64,000 bases of DNA, from assembly GCF_019083805.1 (NCBI RefSeq), contig NZ_JAHRDV010000001.1:310001-374000 (forward strand), in the 5' to 3' direction. The notes under the pieces are model-generated. The model did not search any database. It was not told the DNA's origin and saw only the letters and a program-made list of their open reading frames with translations. Numbering within the stretch: the first letter of the stretch is position 1; each line of letters opens with the position of its first letter. Source of the DNA: Acetobacter estunensis (GTDB taxonomy: Bacteria; Pseudomonadota; Alphaproteobacteria; Acetobacterales; Acetobacteraceae). A program made the position numbers and the translations under genes. Shown here one piece after another: positions 46,624 through 56,714 of this stretch.

Positions 46624-48753
46624 TCAGCCGTTTGTGGACTTTGTGGCCATGGTGGCGGGATCGAGTTGCAGAAGGAGGACCGAATGTGCGGCGACGATCA
46701 CACTATGCAACCCGGCGGTGAGGCTTTCCGGTTCCGTATGGTGCAGTCGTGCGCTGTCGAGAAGCAGACGCCATGTGCCAGTAGGGGGCGGTAGGGCACA
46801 GGGTGCTTCTGCATCGCTAGGATTAAGGATCATGTAGGTGATGTCGAAGGATTCACCATCTTCAATGGCACGTCGCAGACCAAGAAGAGGTTGTCCTCTT
46901 TCATTCCAGTTATCGACCGACATGGGCTGTCCCGCGGCATTGAACCACGCGATGTCGGAGATATCCGGTAGGGGAGCATGACGGCCATGCATGTAGCGTT
47001 GTGCGCGCAGGGAAGGATGTTCACGCCGCAGGAGGATCAGTCGTGCTGTAAAATCCTGCATGTCCTGACCGCGAGGCGTTTGTGTCAGTGACCAGTCCAG
47101 CCAGGACAAATCATTGTCCTGACAATAAGCATTATTGTTTCCGTTCTGGGTTTGCCCGAATTCGTCGCCTGCGAGAATCATGGGTGTTCCATGGGCCAGA
47201 AGAAGTGTCGCCATCATGGCGCGACGAATATGATCGCGTTTTTCCACTATGGTCGCATCATCGGTCGGTCCTTCCACGCCCCAGTTGCGGCTGTGGTTGT
47301 CCTGTGCGCCGTCGTGATTGTTTTCCTTGTTGGCGTCATTGTGCCGTGTTTCGTAACTGACGGTGTCCATCAGGGTGAAGCCGTCATGAGCCGTCACGAA
47401 ATTGACGCTGGTCCATGGGCGCCGTCCGCGATGGTCGAAAATGTCGCCTGAGCCGGAGAGACGGGCTGCCATATCCCCCTGCTGACATTCATCCTGCCGC
47501 CAGAAACGGCGTGTGGTGTCACGAAAACGGTCGTTCCATTCGTGAAATCCGGGCGGGAAGTTACCCACCTGATATCCACCCGGTCCCGGATCCCATGGCT
47601 CGGCGATCAGTTTGCGCGTGCGCAGAATTGGATCCTGCATGAGGGCGTCGAGAAATCCCGAGTTCTGGTCATAACCGTAGTTCTCGCGACCAAGAATGGT
47701 TGCGAGATCGAAGCGGAAACCGTCGATATTGAACGCGCTGGCCCAATGACGCAGGGAATCAAGCACCATCTGGAGCACGCGAGAATGAGAAAGATTGAGC
47801 GTGTTTCCGCAGCCGGTGTCGTTGATGTAATGACGCTCATCATCGGGCACGAGGCGGTAATAGCTGGCGTTGTCGAGTCCGCGATAACACAAGGTGGGAC
47901 CAAGCTCGTTTCCTTCGCAGGTGTGGTTGTACACGACGTCCATCACCACTTCGATGCCGGCGGCATGCAAAGCGCGGATGGCGGCGCGGAAATCCTCGAT
48001 TTCGCCACGTCCCATATAAGCGGGGTGCGGGGCGAAGAACGCGAGCGTGTTGTAGCCCCAGTAATTGGTGACACCGCGTTCGATCAGGAAACGATCGGTG
48101 ACGAATGCCTGCACCGGCAGAAGTTCGAGTGTTGTGGTGCCGAGTTTTTGCAGATGCTCTACGATGCGGGGATGACTTAACGCTTGAAAGGTTCCGCGTA
48201 TCGCTTGGGGCACATCGGGATGACGCATGGACAAACCCTTGAGATGGGCCTCCATCACGATCACGTCTTCCGGTGGAATGCTGGGCCGATGATCGTCAGG
48301 CCAATGCACATGAGGGGCAATCACACGGCATTTCGGCATGGCGCTGGCGCTGTCCCGCCGATCGAAGGAGAGATCCGCCCGTGGTGAGTTGAGCCTGTAG
48401 CCGAACAAGGCATCGGTCCAGCGGAGATCGCCTGTCAGTTCACGGGCATAGGGATCAACCAGAAGTTTGTGGGGATTGAAACGATGACCTTCATGCGGAT
48501 CGTGCGGTCCGAAAGCGCGATATCCGTAGAGGAGGCCGGGTGAAGCACCGGGAAGATAACCATGCCAAACTTCATCGGTGTATTCAGGAAGCCGATGTCG
48601 CGCGACTTCACGACGACCTTTGCGATCGAACAGACACAGTTCGATGCGGGTGGCATTGGCGGAAAAGACGGCAAAATTGACGCCGCAACCATCGTAGGTG
48701 GCGCCCAGAGGGTAGGGAGCGCCGGATTCGAGAGTGTCGGAAGCGGCGTTCAT
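46624..48753 (-). CDS. glgX: Glycogen debranching enzyme (isoamylase type)
   Basis: The 709-residue GH13 isoamylase cuts alpha-1,6 branches. The blocks are [64 protein letters not shown] with the nucleophile, and [22 protein letters not shown] four-base overlap couples it to glgB. With TreYZ it turns glycogen into trehalose, a common route in bacteria whose glg and tre genes are mixed. Confidence 0.95.
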   Translation of the reverse strand: MNAASDTLESGAPYPLGATYDGCGVNFAVFSANATRIELCLFDRKGRREVARHRLPEYTDEVWHGYLPGASPGLLYGYRAFGPHDPHEGHRFNPHKLLVDPYARELTGDLRWTDALFGYRLNSPRADLSFDRRDSASAMPKCRVIAPHVHWPDDHRPSIPPEDVIVMEAHLKGLSMRHPDVPQAIRGTFQALSHPRIVEHLQKLGTTTLELLPVQAFVTDRFLIERGVTNYWGYNTLAFFAPHPAYMGRGEIEDFRAAIRALHAAGIEVVMDVVYNHTCEGNELGPTLCYRGLDNASYYRLVPDDERHYINDTGCGNTLNLSHSRVLQMVLDSLRHWASAFNIDGFRFDLATILGRENYGYDQNSGFLDALMQDPILRTRKLIAEPWDPGPGGYQVGNFPPGFHEWNDRFRDTTRRFWRQDECQQGDMAARLSGSGDIFDHRGRRPWTSVNFVTAHDGFTLMDTVSYETRHNDANKENNHDGAQDNHSRNWGVEGPTDDATIVEKRDHIRRAMMATLLLAHGTPMILAGDEFGQTQNGNNNAYCQDNDLSWLDWSLTQTPRGQDMQDFTARLILLRREHPSLRAQRYMHGRHAPLPDISDIAWFNAAGQPMSVDNWNERGQPLLGLRRAIEDGESFDITYMILNPSDAEAPCALPPPTGTWRLLLDSARLHHTEPESLTAGLHSVIVAAHSVLLLQLDPATMATKSTNG

Positions 48754-50978
48754 CCTGCTTCCTCAAGGGCTGGAGAGAGGATGAGAGTGGCCAGCGGCGG
48801 CAGTATCAGTTCGACCGACCAGTCGCAGCCATGGGCGGCGACTGCCTGCGCGGTTACACGGCCGCCATTGCCGACATTACTGCCGCCATAAACACTGGCA
48901 TCCGTATTGATGATCTCGTGCCAGTCTCCAGCATTTGGCACGCCCACGCGGTAAGCATGGCGGATAACGGGTGTTGCATTCCACACCACGACAACGGGAG
49001 GGGCAGAGAGCGCGAAACGCGCCCATGCAAACACCACGTTGGCATCGTCATCATTGATCAGCCAAGAAAAACCCGCCGGATCGATGTCGAGTTCATGCAG
49101 GGCAGGGTAGGATTGGAGGATGTGATTGAGATCGCGAACTAGCCTCTGCATGCCGAGTTTGGACGGCTCGGACAGTGAGCGCCAGTCAAGTTCTCCATCA
49201 TGGTTCCATTCCTGTATTTGTGCGATTTCTCCTCCCATGAACAGGAGTTTCTTGCCCGGATGGGTCCACATGAAAGCAAAATAGGCTCGCAGATTGGCAT
49301 GTTGCTGCCAGCTATCGCCCGGCATGCGGGCAAGCAGCGAGCCTTTGCCGTGCGTTACTTCGTCATGAGAGAGAGGGAGAGCGAAGCGTTCGGAAAATGC
49401 ATAATGTGTGCCGAAAAGAATTTCGGAAAGATGGTGGCCGCGCCATAATGGGTCGCGCTGCATGAAATGCAGAGTATCATGCATCCATCCCATGTTCCAT
49501 TTGAAGGAAAACCCAAGACCTCCATCGACCGTCGGGTGCGTGACACCGGGCCATGCCGTGGATTCTTCAGCGACGATCTGAACATCGGGCGCATGGCGTT
49601 GCAGCGTATCGGTCAGTTCCCGCAGGAACGACACGGCCTCGAGGTTTTCGCGTCCTCCGTGGATGTTGGGAAGCCAGTCTCCGCTCTGGCGGCTGTAGTC
49701 GCGATACAGCATGGAGGCGACCGCATCCACGCGAAGACCGTCGACGTGAAAATGCTCACACCACATCAAGGCGCTGGAAATGAGGAAGGCACGCACCTCG
49801 TGCCGTCCATAATTGTAAATCAGCGTGTTCCAGTCACGATGCATCCCCTCACGTGGATCTGCGTGTTCAAAGAGGGCAGTTCCATCGAAACAGGCCAGAC
49901 CGTGCAGATCATTGGGAAAGTGAGCAGGCACCCAATCCAGAATGATACCGATCCCGGCCTCGTGGCAGGCGTTTACAAACGCAGCGAAATCTTCCGGACT
50001 GCCGTGGCGGGCGGTGGGAGCAAACAACGCGAGCGTTTGATAACCCCATGATCCACCGAAGGGATATTCCATGATGGGAAGAAGCTCTATGTGCGTAAAG
50101 CCGTTTTCCGCCACATAGGGAATGAGATCGCGTGTCAGATCCCGCCATGTGGCGATGCGGTCCGGATCTCCGTTGGGGCGACGCCATGAAAGAGTGTGAA
50201 CTTCATAGATGGAGAGCGGTGCCTGCGGCGCGTGGCGTGCGGAGCGGGTTGCCATCCATGCATCATCTGTCCAGGGAAATGGATCATTTCGTGCCACGAC
50301 GGAGGCTGTGGCGGGAGGCAGTTCGGTCCGACGTGCAAAGGGATCGGCCTTTTGTGGAAGAAGCGTGCCGTCCTGCGCCATGATCTCGAATTTATAGCGC
50401 TCTCCAGCTGTAAGACCGGGGATGAAGAGTTCCCACACGCCAGCTCTATGACGCAGTCGCATGGGATGACGGCGACCGTCCCAGATGTTGAAGTCTCCGA
50501 TTACGGACACGCGACGGGCGTTAGGTGCCCAGACAGCAAAGCGCACACCCGTTACGCCGTGTAGTGTCACGAGATGTGCGCCCAAAAGGTGATGAACGTG
50601 AAAATGACGGCCTTCGGCAAAGGCATGCAATTCCTCTTCCGGCAGGATAGGGCCGAATGAATAGGGATCGCTGACCTCCTCTGTGGCATCTGCCCAGATT
50701 ACGCGCAGACGATAAGACGCTCCTTTGCGGATGGTGCCGATGAACATGCCGGTATCGTCCACCGGACGCATGGCGCGCTCGATGGGGGGCGAGCGGGGAC
50801 GCTCGACGAGCAGTCGGACTTTGGCGGCATGTGGGTAGAAGACACGCACGATATCGAGCGAGCCTGCATTGTGTCGACCGAGGATAGAAAAAGGATCGCC
50901 ACAACGTCCGGCCAGAAGATCATCGGTGTTTTCGGGAACATGATAGAGGGCGCCATTTCGATCCTGTCTCGTTGGCAT
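48750..50978 (-). CDS. glgB: 1,4-alpha-glucan branching enzyme
   Basis: The 742-residue enzyme makes alpha-1,6 branches. It has the N1 and CBM48 modules ([21 protein letters not shown]), [16 protein letters not shown], the catalytic [33 protein letters not shown], and [21 protein letters not shown]. It is of normal length for the long GlgB type. It lies 54 bp behind glgA and overlaps glgX by 4 bp. Confidence 0.97.
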   Translation of the reverse strand: MPTRQDRNGALYHVPENTDDLLAGRCGDPFSILGRHNAGSLDIVRVFYPHAAKVRLLVERPRSPPIERAMRPVDDTGMFIGTIRKGASYRLRVIWADATEEVSDPYSFGPILPEEELHAFAEGRHFHVHHLLGAHLVTLHGVTGVRFAVWAPNARRVSVIGDFNIWDGRRHPMRLRHRAGVWELFIPGLTAGERYKFEIMAQDGTLLPQKADPFARRTELPPATASVVARNDPFPWTDDAWMATRSARHAPQAPLSIYEVHTLSWRRPNGDPDRIATWRDLTRDLIPYVAENGFTHIELLPIMEYPFGGSWGYQTLALFAPTARHGSPEDFAAFVNACHEAGIGIILDWVPAHFPNDLHGLACFDGTALFEHADPREGMHRDWNTLIYNYGRHEVRAFLISSALMWCEHFHVDGLRVDAVASMLYRDYSRQSGDWLPNIHGGRENLEAVSFLRELTDTLQRHAPDVQIVAEESTAWPGVTHPTVDGGLGFSFKWNMGWMHDTLHFMQRDPLWRGHHLSEILFGTHYAFSERFALPLSHDEVTHGKGSLLARMPGDSWQQHANLRAYFAFMWTHPGKKLLFMGGEIAQIQEWNHDGELDWRSLSEPSKLGMQRLVRDLNHILQSYPALHELDIDPAGFSWLINDDDANVVFAWARFALSAPPVVVVWNATPVIRHAYRVGVPNAGDWHEIINTDASVYGGSNVGNGGRVTAQAVAAHGCDWSVELILPPLATLILSPALEEAG

Positions 50979-51032
50979 CCCTCAGGCTCCTTTGCTGTGT
51001 GATGATCTCGTGTGATTTATGGCTTTGAAAAT

Positions 51033-52682
51033 TCAGGCGCTGTTGCGGTGTGTGGAAGGGGGAATGGGGGGTTTTCGAGCGATATGCCGTTTGCCGCTGA
51101 AAGCATGTCCTCGCATATTGTCCGACGCGTGCGCGGAGGAAAGCCGCACGATATTGGGTTCTTTCGGTTCAACGATTTCAACTCCCGCGAGTTTCGCAAA
51201 GAGTCTGACATATTGGATGGATTTTTCATGCCATGAGACATCTGTGGCGGCCCCGTTCTTCTGAAGCTGTGACCATGCTTTGCGGTTCTCTCGGAAAAGA
51301 CGACGTGCCCGCTCAACCGTGACTGCGAGTGTCGCACCGTCGATGAGTGAAAACAGAAAACCTGTGCCAACGCCGCGTCCGATGGCCGCATCGTTGGCGT
51401 CAACTACTGTGTCGGCCAATCCTCCCACGCGCGAGACGATAGGAACGGCTCCGTAACGCAGAGCGCAAAGCTGAGTCAGGCCGCAAGGCTCGAAGCGTGA
51501 TGGGACAAGTAGAGCATCGACAGCGGAGGGCAGGCGGTGACCGAGTTCTTCGCTGTAGCCGATATGGCAGGCGAAACTGCGGGGGAATCTTCTTTGCAAA
51601 GCGGAAAAAGCGCGGTGAAGAGGGCGTTCCCCTTCGCCCACGACGATTACTTGGGTGTTGGAGACAAGCAGCCGCTCCATGATCTCTGGCAGGAGATCGA
51701 CGCCTTTTTGCCGTGTCAGACGACTGACGATGCCTATGAGAAAGGCATTGCGGTCCTGCGGCAGGCCGAATTCCGCCTGGAAGGCGAGTTTGTTGGACAG
51801 TCGCCCGATGGTGTCGCCTACGACGTAAGGAAAGCGCACGGCAGGGTCATGGGCGGGATTCCATACGTTGATATCCACGCCATTGAGAATGCCGGTGAGG
51901 TCGGAGGTGCGTGTACGCAGCAGACCGTCGAAGCCCATTCCCCATTCGCTACCTTGGATTTCCTGTGCATAGGTGGGCGAGACTGTGGTGATCCAGTCAC
52001 TGAAAAACAGACCGGCCTTGAGGAAGCTGATGCGGCCGTGAAACTCGCAGCCGTCGATGAAAGCCGCTTGGGCTGGCAATTCCAAAATGGGCAGATCGGT
52101 GAGGGGAAAGCTGCCATGAAAGGCGAGATTATGGATCGTCTGGACGATACGGGGGCGCCGGCTCATGCCATTGGCGTGGAGGGGAGCTTCACCGTCATAG
52201 TGCAGATAGGCCGCCGTGAGGCCGGCCTGCCAGTCATGCAGTTGCACGATGTCGGGATGGTAACCTTCAAGTCCGCCCTGACCGATAGTGGCGGCAGCAC
52301 GGGCCAGAGCCGCAAAACGTAGGCCGTTGTCAGGCCAGTCGCAGCCTTCTGATGTCACGTAGGGATTTCCGGGACGATCATAGAGAGCGGGAATATCGAG
52401 AACCAGTAACTCCTGCCCTCCAACTTGTCCGATCTTGAGATGTGCGGCGTGGCCCAGAATGAGACCGAACTCAACAGAACGGCAGGCCACTTTCTCCATC
52501 GCCGCTAGAACGGAAGGATAGCCCGGCAGGAGTGTGCGGGTTTGCACATCATAAGGCGTGAGGGCTGACGGAAGCGACGCCGTGACATCTCCAAGTCCAC
52601 CTGTCTTCACGAACGGGAACATTTCCGAGGCTACGGACAGTAAATGTAATGGGCGGGAGAGGGTCAGCGCCGCAGGTGCCAT
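51033..52682 (-). CDS. glgA: Glycogen synthase (GT5, ADP-glucose type)
   Basis: The 549-residue GT5 enzyme extends alpha-1,4-glucan. The ADP-glucose-binding KTGGLGD lies at about residues 26-32, followed by HDWQAGLTAAYL, TIHNLAFHG, the conserved GIVSRLTRQKGVDLL and SRFEPCGLTQLCALRYGAVPI with the catalytic Glu region. Bacterial GlgA is usually about 480 residues. Here a basic, low-complexity tail of some 60 residues (ending RKPPIPPSTHRNSA) is extra. It is the first gene of the minus-strand run. No glgC is present in the window, so the ADP-glucose must come from elsewhere. Confidence 0.95.
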   Translation of the reverse strand: MAPAALTLSRPLHLLSVASEMFPFVKTGGLGDVTASLPSALTPYDVQTRTLLPGYPSVLAAMEKVACRSVEFGLILGHAAHLKIGQVGGQELLVLDIPALYDRPGNPYVTSEGCDWPDNGLRFAALARAAATIGQGGLEGYHPDIVQLHDWQAGLTAAYLHYDGEAPLHANGMSRRPRIVQTIHNLAFHGSFPLTDLPILELPAQAAFIDGCEFHGRISFLKAGLFFSDWITTVSPTYAQEIQGSEWGMGFDGLLRTRTSDLTGILNGVDINVWNPAHDPAVRFPYVVGDTIGRLSNKLAFQAEFGLPQDRNAFLIGIVSRLTRQKGVDLLPEIMERLLVSNTQVIVVGEGERPLHRAFSALQRRFPRSFACHIGYSEELGHRLPSAVDALLVPSRFEPCGLTQLCALRYGAVPIVSRVGGLADTVVDANDAAIGRGVGTGFLFSLIDGATLAVTVERARRLFRENRKAWSQLQKNGAATDVSWHEKSIQYVRLFAKLAGVEIVEPKEPNIVRLSSAHASDNMRGHAFSGKRHIARKPPIPPSTHRNSA

Positions 52683-52740
52683 CGTTTTGCCATCCTCGTG
52701 CTGCTTGATGCCGTTTTCGGCAGTCTGTTTTCGAATAAGG

Positions 52741-52761
52741 TCGTTCTTGTGAAAGGAACGA
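52741..52761. promoter_or_regulatory. Inverted repeat upstream of glgA
   Basis: TCGTTC (52741-52746) and GAACGA (52756-52761) are exact complements with a 9-bp spacer, 59 bp before the glgA start. A second small hairpin, TGCCG-TTTT-CGGCA, lies nearer the gene. The first is a candidate operator for the whole glycogen run. Six-base arms can occur by chance. Confidence 0.3.
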
Positions 52762-52821
52762 TCCGAAGGCAGTGAGTATCAAGCATCACGGAAAAGTGAT
52801 TCTGGCCGAGCGGTCGCGAAG

Positions 52822-53475
52822 TCAGATGGGGGCGAGCAGAGAGGCGCTGTTGTTTGCAGGTGTGTTGACGTTCCGACTGACAGGATAACATTCCAGAGCA
52901 TCGTCAGGAGTGGGGTGGAGGAGAGAGCGGGCGCTGTCTGCCGCACCACCCAGCCATGTTGACCAGTCGTCCTCTTCAATTGTCACAGGCATCCGATCAT
53001 GGATCGGATTCATGAGAGCGTTGGCGCGTGTGGTAAGGATGACGAATGTGCGCACCCACTCTCCATCGTGTTGCCAGTTCTCCCACAATCCGGCGATAGC
53101 CAGTGGTTGCCCGTTCTTGCGTCGGAACGCCCATGGCTGACGAGGCGATGAACCTTTCTGCCACTCGTAATAGGCGGTTGCCGGCACAAGTGCCCGGCGA
53201 TTTTCAAAGGCCGAACGAAAGAGGGAAGAAGTGGCGGCGGTTTCAGCGCGTGCGTTGATGGGTTGCCGTCCGGCATCCTTGGCCCAGTGCGGAATGAAGC
53301 CCCAGCGGAGTAGATCGAGATGACGTTCTTCGGTTTCCGGTTTCAGGCGGACGACAGGAGCCTGCTGGGATGGGGCGATGTTCCATGATGGGGGCCAGTT
53401 CGGCACAGTGCCTGTGATTCCGAACACGGTCCGCATGAGATCGACTGTCAGATCGTTGGCGAAGCGTCCACACAT
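52822..53475 (-). CDS. SOS response-associated peptidase (SRAP, YedK/HMCES family)
   Basis: The 217-residue protein starts MCGRFAND, where Cys2 becomes the N-terminal catalytic residue that cross-links to abasic sites in single-stranded DNA. Other SRAP features are NIAPSQQAPVVR, RWGFIPHWAKD, NARAETAATSSLFRSAFENRRALVPATAYYEW and HDRMPVTIEEDDW. Upstream in-frame codons to 53565 are not SRAP and would bury Cys2, so 53475 is the start. It protects DNA at abasic lesions. It shares strand but no function with glgA downstream. Confidence 0.95.
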   Translation of the reverse strand: MCGRFANDLTVDLMRTVFGITGTVPNWPPSWNIAPSQQAPVVRLKPETEERHLDLLRWGFIPHWAKDAGRQPINARAETAATSSLFRSAFENRRALVPATAYYEWQKGSSPRQPWAFRRKNGQPLAIAGLWENWQHDGEWVRTFVILTTRANALMNPIHDRMPVTIEEDDWSTWLGGAADSARSLLHPTPDDALECYPVSRNVNTPANNSASLLAPI

Positions 53476-53610
53476 GTCTGTTCCCCTTTTTCTCGCGAAA
53501 ATATCGACAGAGACTACACAGTGAAGAAAGATCAATGCAGCAGAGAGCCGCGTGCAGGCTTTCAATGTGGCATGCTGGGTTTTGCAGCGATCTTTTCAAG
53601 GAGTGCTTTG

Positions 53611-53925
53611 ATGTACATTGCGATGAATCGTTTCCGTGTCAGCCCTGAAAATGAGGAGGCGTTCCAGAAGCGTTGGCTCGACAGGGAGGTTTTTCTCAAG
53701 ACGGTTCCCGGCTTTGTGAGTTTTCAGTTTCTACGCGGTCCGGTGCGGGAAGATCATGTGCTTTATGCTTCTCACACGGTTTGGGAGTCTCACGAGGCTT
53801 TTGTGGGTTGGACGCAGTCGGAGCAGTTTCGACAGGCGCACGCGAATGCCGGGCAGGGAAAGCCGCTGACCATGGGGCCGCCTGTGTTTGAAGGGTTCGA
53901 GGTTCTGCAGAACGTGGAGAAGTAA
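53611..53925 (+). CDS. IsdG-type haem-degrading monooxygenase
   Basis: The 104-residue ferredoxin-like (ABM) protein opens MYIAMNRFRVSPENEEAFQ and continues RWLDREVFLKTVPGFVSFQFL, VWESHEAFVGWTQSEQFRQAH. Asn6, Trp67 and His77 fall at the positions of the Asn/Trp/His triad known from staphylococcal IsdG and IsdI. It should open haem and release iron in the cytoplasm. The start at 53611 fits the domain; the upstream in-frame ATG at 53521 adds a basic stretch without family match. It stands alone, with no haem uptake genes nearby. Confidence 0.85.
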   Translation: MYIAMNRFRVSPENEEAFQKRWLDREVFLKTVPGFVSFQFLRGPVREDHVLYASHTVWESHEAFVGWTQSEQFRQAHANAGQGKPLTMGPPVFEGFEVLQNVEK

Positions 53926-53941
53926 AGAAAAATGTATCGTG

Positions 53942-53961
53942 CGGCGGGGAAAGTCCCGCCG
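53942..53961 (+). terminator. GC hairpin after the haem monooxygenase gene
   Basis: CGGCGGG and CCCGCCG pair perfectly around a 6-nt loop, 17 bp after the stop. No T run follows, so it is a hairpin barrier or weak terminator. Confidence 0.45.
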
Positions 53962-53984
53962 TCAGCATTCAGCTTGCTCTAGAA

Positions 53985-54115
53985 TTAGATCACTTTTATG
54001 GCATCTTTTGGTTGTGTGTTGTATATATTTCATTCTTTAATCATATAAATAATAATTCTTTGGTTATTAATTCATTAATTTATTTTATTAACGGAAAACT
54101 TACTTAGGGAGAAAT
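53985..54115. other. AT-rich leader upstream of the secreted-protein gene
   Basis: This stretch is strikingly AT-rich in an otherwise GC-rich window, with long runs such as CATATAAATAATAATTC and ATTAATTCATTAATTTATT. It contains several possible -10 elements and no gene. It directly precedes the type I secreted-like protein gene (54200). Such DNA is typical of xenogeneic-silencer targets and of horizontally gained genes. Confidence 0.7.
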
Positions 54116-54199
54116 CAGGTCAACATTTAGGTTCTCTTCGGATTTCAGGAAACCCTGATCGGGAATTGCTGAAGTTCTAATGAATTTCAGGAGAGAACA

Positions 54200-55429
54200 A
54201 TGGTTTCGACCACACATATCAACCTCACAGATGCTGATACGTCTGCTACACTGGTATCAGGTCAGACATATGTCGTGGGTAATACGGCTTCTTCCGCTGG
54301 TGATGTGACGGCCTGGTATGACAATAATCTCGTGATGACAGGGAAGGCTGATGTCACGGTAAACGGTTACGGCACTACAGTGGCGTTCACCGATACTGCT
54401 GCCGAAAGTTCTGTCACACTGAACGCTGGCGACAACACGATCAAGGACTTGCAGAACGGCAGTATAAATGGCGCCAGCGTAGCCGGAAATACGTTTCTTG
54501 ATCTATCCAATATCCCGGGCGCAACCTCACTGATACAGGTGGGGGCGTATTCCACATTCGTCGATGGCCGTAACCTCAACATCATTGCGGGTGCGAAGTC
54601 CACGTTTGATGGATGCACGGGTGGTTCCATTACAACAGGCTCGGACTCCCATATCGACAAGTTTCTGCAGGGAACGATCACGGCCGGTATCAAGACGGTT
54701 GCGGGTGAGATTGATACCTCTTCCGTGGAACTCGGGCGCGACAGCACTGTCGGCAAGATGATTGACGATAAGCTGATCACCGATGGCACGGGTGTATCCG
54801 TGGGCATCCTCGAGAACTCATCCGTCAACACGGCGCAGGATGATGCGACCGGCGCTTACGCGAATGCGGGATATGGACAGTTTGTCGTTACGGATTCCCT
54901 GATCGGCACTAATCAGATCCATGCTCAGTCGGTCGACATCACCATGGGCAGTCGTGACTGGAATGCCGACCTTGAAGTCAATACATGGGGCGACAGTGGA
55001 TCGAGCATTACGGGAGGTACGGGTAATCAGCACGCAACCGAAACAGGTGCGGGCAAGATGACTTTCATTAGCGCGGACAGCAATGTCCATGGCGCCTTTA
55101 CGGCCGTCGGTGGTTCTGGTTCCGATCTTTTTGTTGCCAATAGCAGCATGAATATGACGGGCGGCACAGGGGGCGGCAATACGTTTGACATTATGAAGAC
55201 GGCTGCTGGCGCGCGCGATGTCATCACTGACTTTACAGCGGCAAAGCACAACACGATCGATCTGACCGGTTTTGGTTTGACGCAGAGTGGTCTTGCCGAT
55301 GTGCTCGACCATGCCACCGTCTCTTCAGCCGGTCTCGCGCTGCATCTTAACAGCAACACGACACTGACTGTGGCGGACGTGCATGACACGAACACCCTGA
55401 CAGCCAGCAATTTCTCGCTGCTTTCCTGA
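54200..55429 (+). CDS. Probable type I secreted adhesin-like protein with degenerate RTX end
   Basis: The 409-residue protein has no N-terminal signal and almost no Cys; it is rich in Gly, Thr, Ser, Asn and Asp. The middle looks like a beta-helix made of short irregular repeats (DLSNIPGATSLIQVGAYSTF, GRNLNIIAGAKSTFDGCTGG). Near the end AVGGSGSDLFVANSS and GGTGGGNTFDI are RTX-like, followed by DVITDFTAAKHNTIDLTGFG. That DxITDF...IDLSGFG form is common before the C-terminal signal of type I substrates. AGGAGA precedes the ATG. No HlyB/HlyD/TolC set adjoins it. Surface adhesion, biofilm or a protective coat are possible roles; none is shown. Confidence 0.65.
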   Translation: MVSTTHINLTDADTSATLVSGQTYVVGNTASSAGDVTAWYDNNLVMTGKADVTVNGYGTTVAFTDTAAESSVTLNAGDNTIKDLQNGSINGASVAGNTFLDLSNIPGATSLIQVGAYSTFVDGRNLNIIAGAKSTFDGCTGGSITTGSDSHIDKFLQGTITAGIKTVAGEIDTSSVELGRDSTVGKMIDDKLITDGTGVSVGILENSSVNTAQDDATGAYANAGYGQFVVTDSLIGTNQIHAQSVDITMGSRDWNADLEVNTWGDSGSSITGGTGNQHATETGAGKMTFISADSNVHGAFTAVGGSGSDLFVANSSMNMTGGTGGGNTFDIMKTAAGARDVITDFTAAKHNTIDLTGFGLTQSGLADVLDHATVSSAGLALHLNSNTTLTVADVHDTNTLTASNFSLLS

Positions 55430-55460
55430 AAAATGACCGGGCGGCTCGTTCGCTGCCCGG
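55428..55460 (-). terminator. Terminator of the Rdx/SelW-like gene
   Basis: On the minus strand, after the stop at 55482, CCGGGC and GCCCGG pair around an 12-nt loop that has a further GC pair. A T run (ATTTTTC) follows. The hairpin may also block transcripts from the secreted-protein gene on the plus strand. Confidence 0.55.
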
Positions 55461-55481
55461 ACTGGAACACCGTGGGCTGCT

Positions 55482-55763
55482 TTAGCGGTCCACGTGCCCC
55501 AGATCACGTTCGGGGGCGATGACGTCCCGCACGCGCTGCTTGAGTTCCTTGGGGCCGGGAAAGCCGTTGTCGCGCTTGCGTTCCCACACGATGACATCGT
55601 CCACGCTGATCTCAAACCGGCCACCCGTGTCTGGACACAGGGCCACTTCCGTCAGTTCGGTGCCGAACGTCTGGAGCAGTTCCTGCGCCATCCACGCGGA
55701 ACGGAGGAGCCAGTTGCACTGGGTGCAATAGTGGATGCGGACCTTGTGAGAGGCTGCGGTCAT
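55482..55763 (-). CDS. Rdx family (SelT/SelW/SelH-type) protein
   Basis: The 93-residue protein has the thioredoxin-like Rdx fold start KVRIHYCTQCNWLLRSAWMA, with a CxxC pair (Cys13, Cys16) replacing the selenocysteine motif, then ALCPDTGGRFEISVD and VWERKRDNGFPGPKELK. Such proteins are small redox factors without a firmly known role in bacteria. GGAG precedes the ATG at 55763; 55775 is an in-frame alternative. It lies 27 bp after the MetF-like gene and may share its transcript. Confidence 0.85.
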   Translation of the reverse strand: MTAASHKVRIHYCTQCNWLLRSAWMAQELLQTFGTELTEVALCPDTGGRFEISVDDVIVWERKRDNGFPGPKELKQRVRDVIAPERDLGHVDR

Positions 55764-55789
55764 GGTCGGCTCCATCGTGTGGAAAGGGT

Positions 55790-56536
55790 TCAGCCCTGCA
55801 GAACGCCTTCAAGCGGCCGGAGGTAGTTTGCGAGTTTTACGCGCAGCGGCATGAGATAGACCGAATCTCCGTCGTCGCGCACTTCACGAATGGCCTGTTC
55901 GGCAAAGGTGAGATTGGCTTCCATCGTGGGCTCAAAATCACGCGGAAAGACAATGTGGTTGGTCGTCTCCCAATAGGAGCGTGACTTGGGGCCGATCACA
56001 GGTGAGAAGCCCCAGAAAACTTGCTGATCGTGCAGCCAATCGCGGCAGAGATCGAGCATTTTCATGTCGAAGAGAGGTTGTGTGAAAAAACCACAGGCTC
56101 CGGCTTCGCGCTTGCGGGCCACATCTTCCAGTTCCTTGTAGGGCGCGCGGCGGTAAGGGTCGAAGGCAGCGTAAACCTTGAGGTGCGGCGCTTCACGTCG
56201 GTAACGGCGAATGACGGCGTCGGAGGTGTTGGGAAACACGCGACGGCTCAGATCTGCCGGTGGATCGCCTTTTACCACGAGGATCTCCGTCAGGTCCGGC
56301 ACATCGAGACCTGGCAGCGGGCCGTTCGGGTCGATGTCGATGGCGCGGACATGCGGGATCACGGACCGAAAGTTCGGGCGCACGAGTGTGGCGGCCTCCC
56401 AGCTTCGCAGCGAAAAGCGCTGGATGTCGGGAATGTTGATGGTGTCCACAAAAGGGAGACATGCGCGAAGTTCGGCCACTTCGCGTTGGATGGTGTCCGC
56501 ATCGCGCGGGACGAGTTCGATGGAGACACGGCTCAT
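55790..56536 (-). CDS. Methylenetetrahydrofolate reductase-like protein
   Basis: The 248-residue protein looks like a MetF-type TIM barrel: MSRVSIELVPRDADTIQREV, VDTINIPDIQRFSLRSWEAA, EILVVKGDPPADLSRRVFP (the GDPP nucleotide/folate block), KVYAAFDPYRRAPYKELED, GACGFFTQPLFDMKML with the FxTQ folate motif, and GFSPVIGPKSRSYWE. It is shorter than canonical MetF (about 290 residues), so it may be a paralogue rather than the methionine enzyme. No met genes are near it. Confidence 0.75.
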   Translation of the reverse strand: MSRVSIELVPRDADTIQREVAELRACLPFVDTINIPDIQRFSLRSWEAATLVRPNFRSVIPHVRAIDIDPNGPLPGLDVPDLTEILVVKGDPPADLSRRVFPNTSDAVIRRYRREAPHLKVYAAFDPYRRAPYKELEDVARKREAGACGFFTQPLFDMKMLDLCRDWLHDQQVFWGFSPVIGPKSRSYWETTNHIVFPRDFEPTMEANLTFAEQAIREVRDDGDSVYLMPLRVKLANYLRPLEGVLQG

Positions 56537-56714
56537 GAGAAGGGGTCTGCTTCAAAAAGGATCATGGATTCAGTGTAGCGGAGGGTGGCGTGGGGTGAAA
56601 CTCCAGCCACACACGCCGTCATGATTGATCTGTATTGCCTCTTCCTTTCATAAGGCGCGCAGATGTCGCGAAAAGGGGGGATCGGATGGGTAAAAAGGCG
56701 GAAGATGTGCGCGC

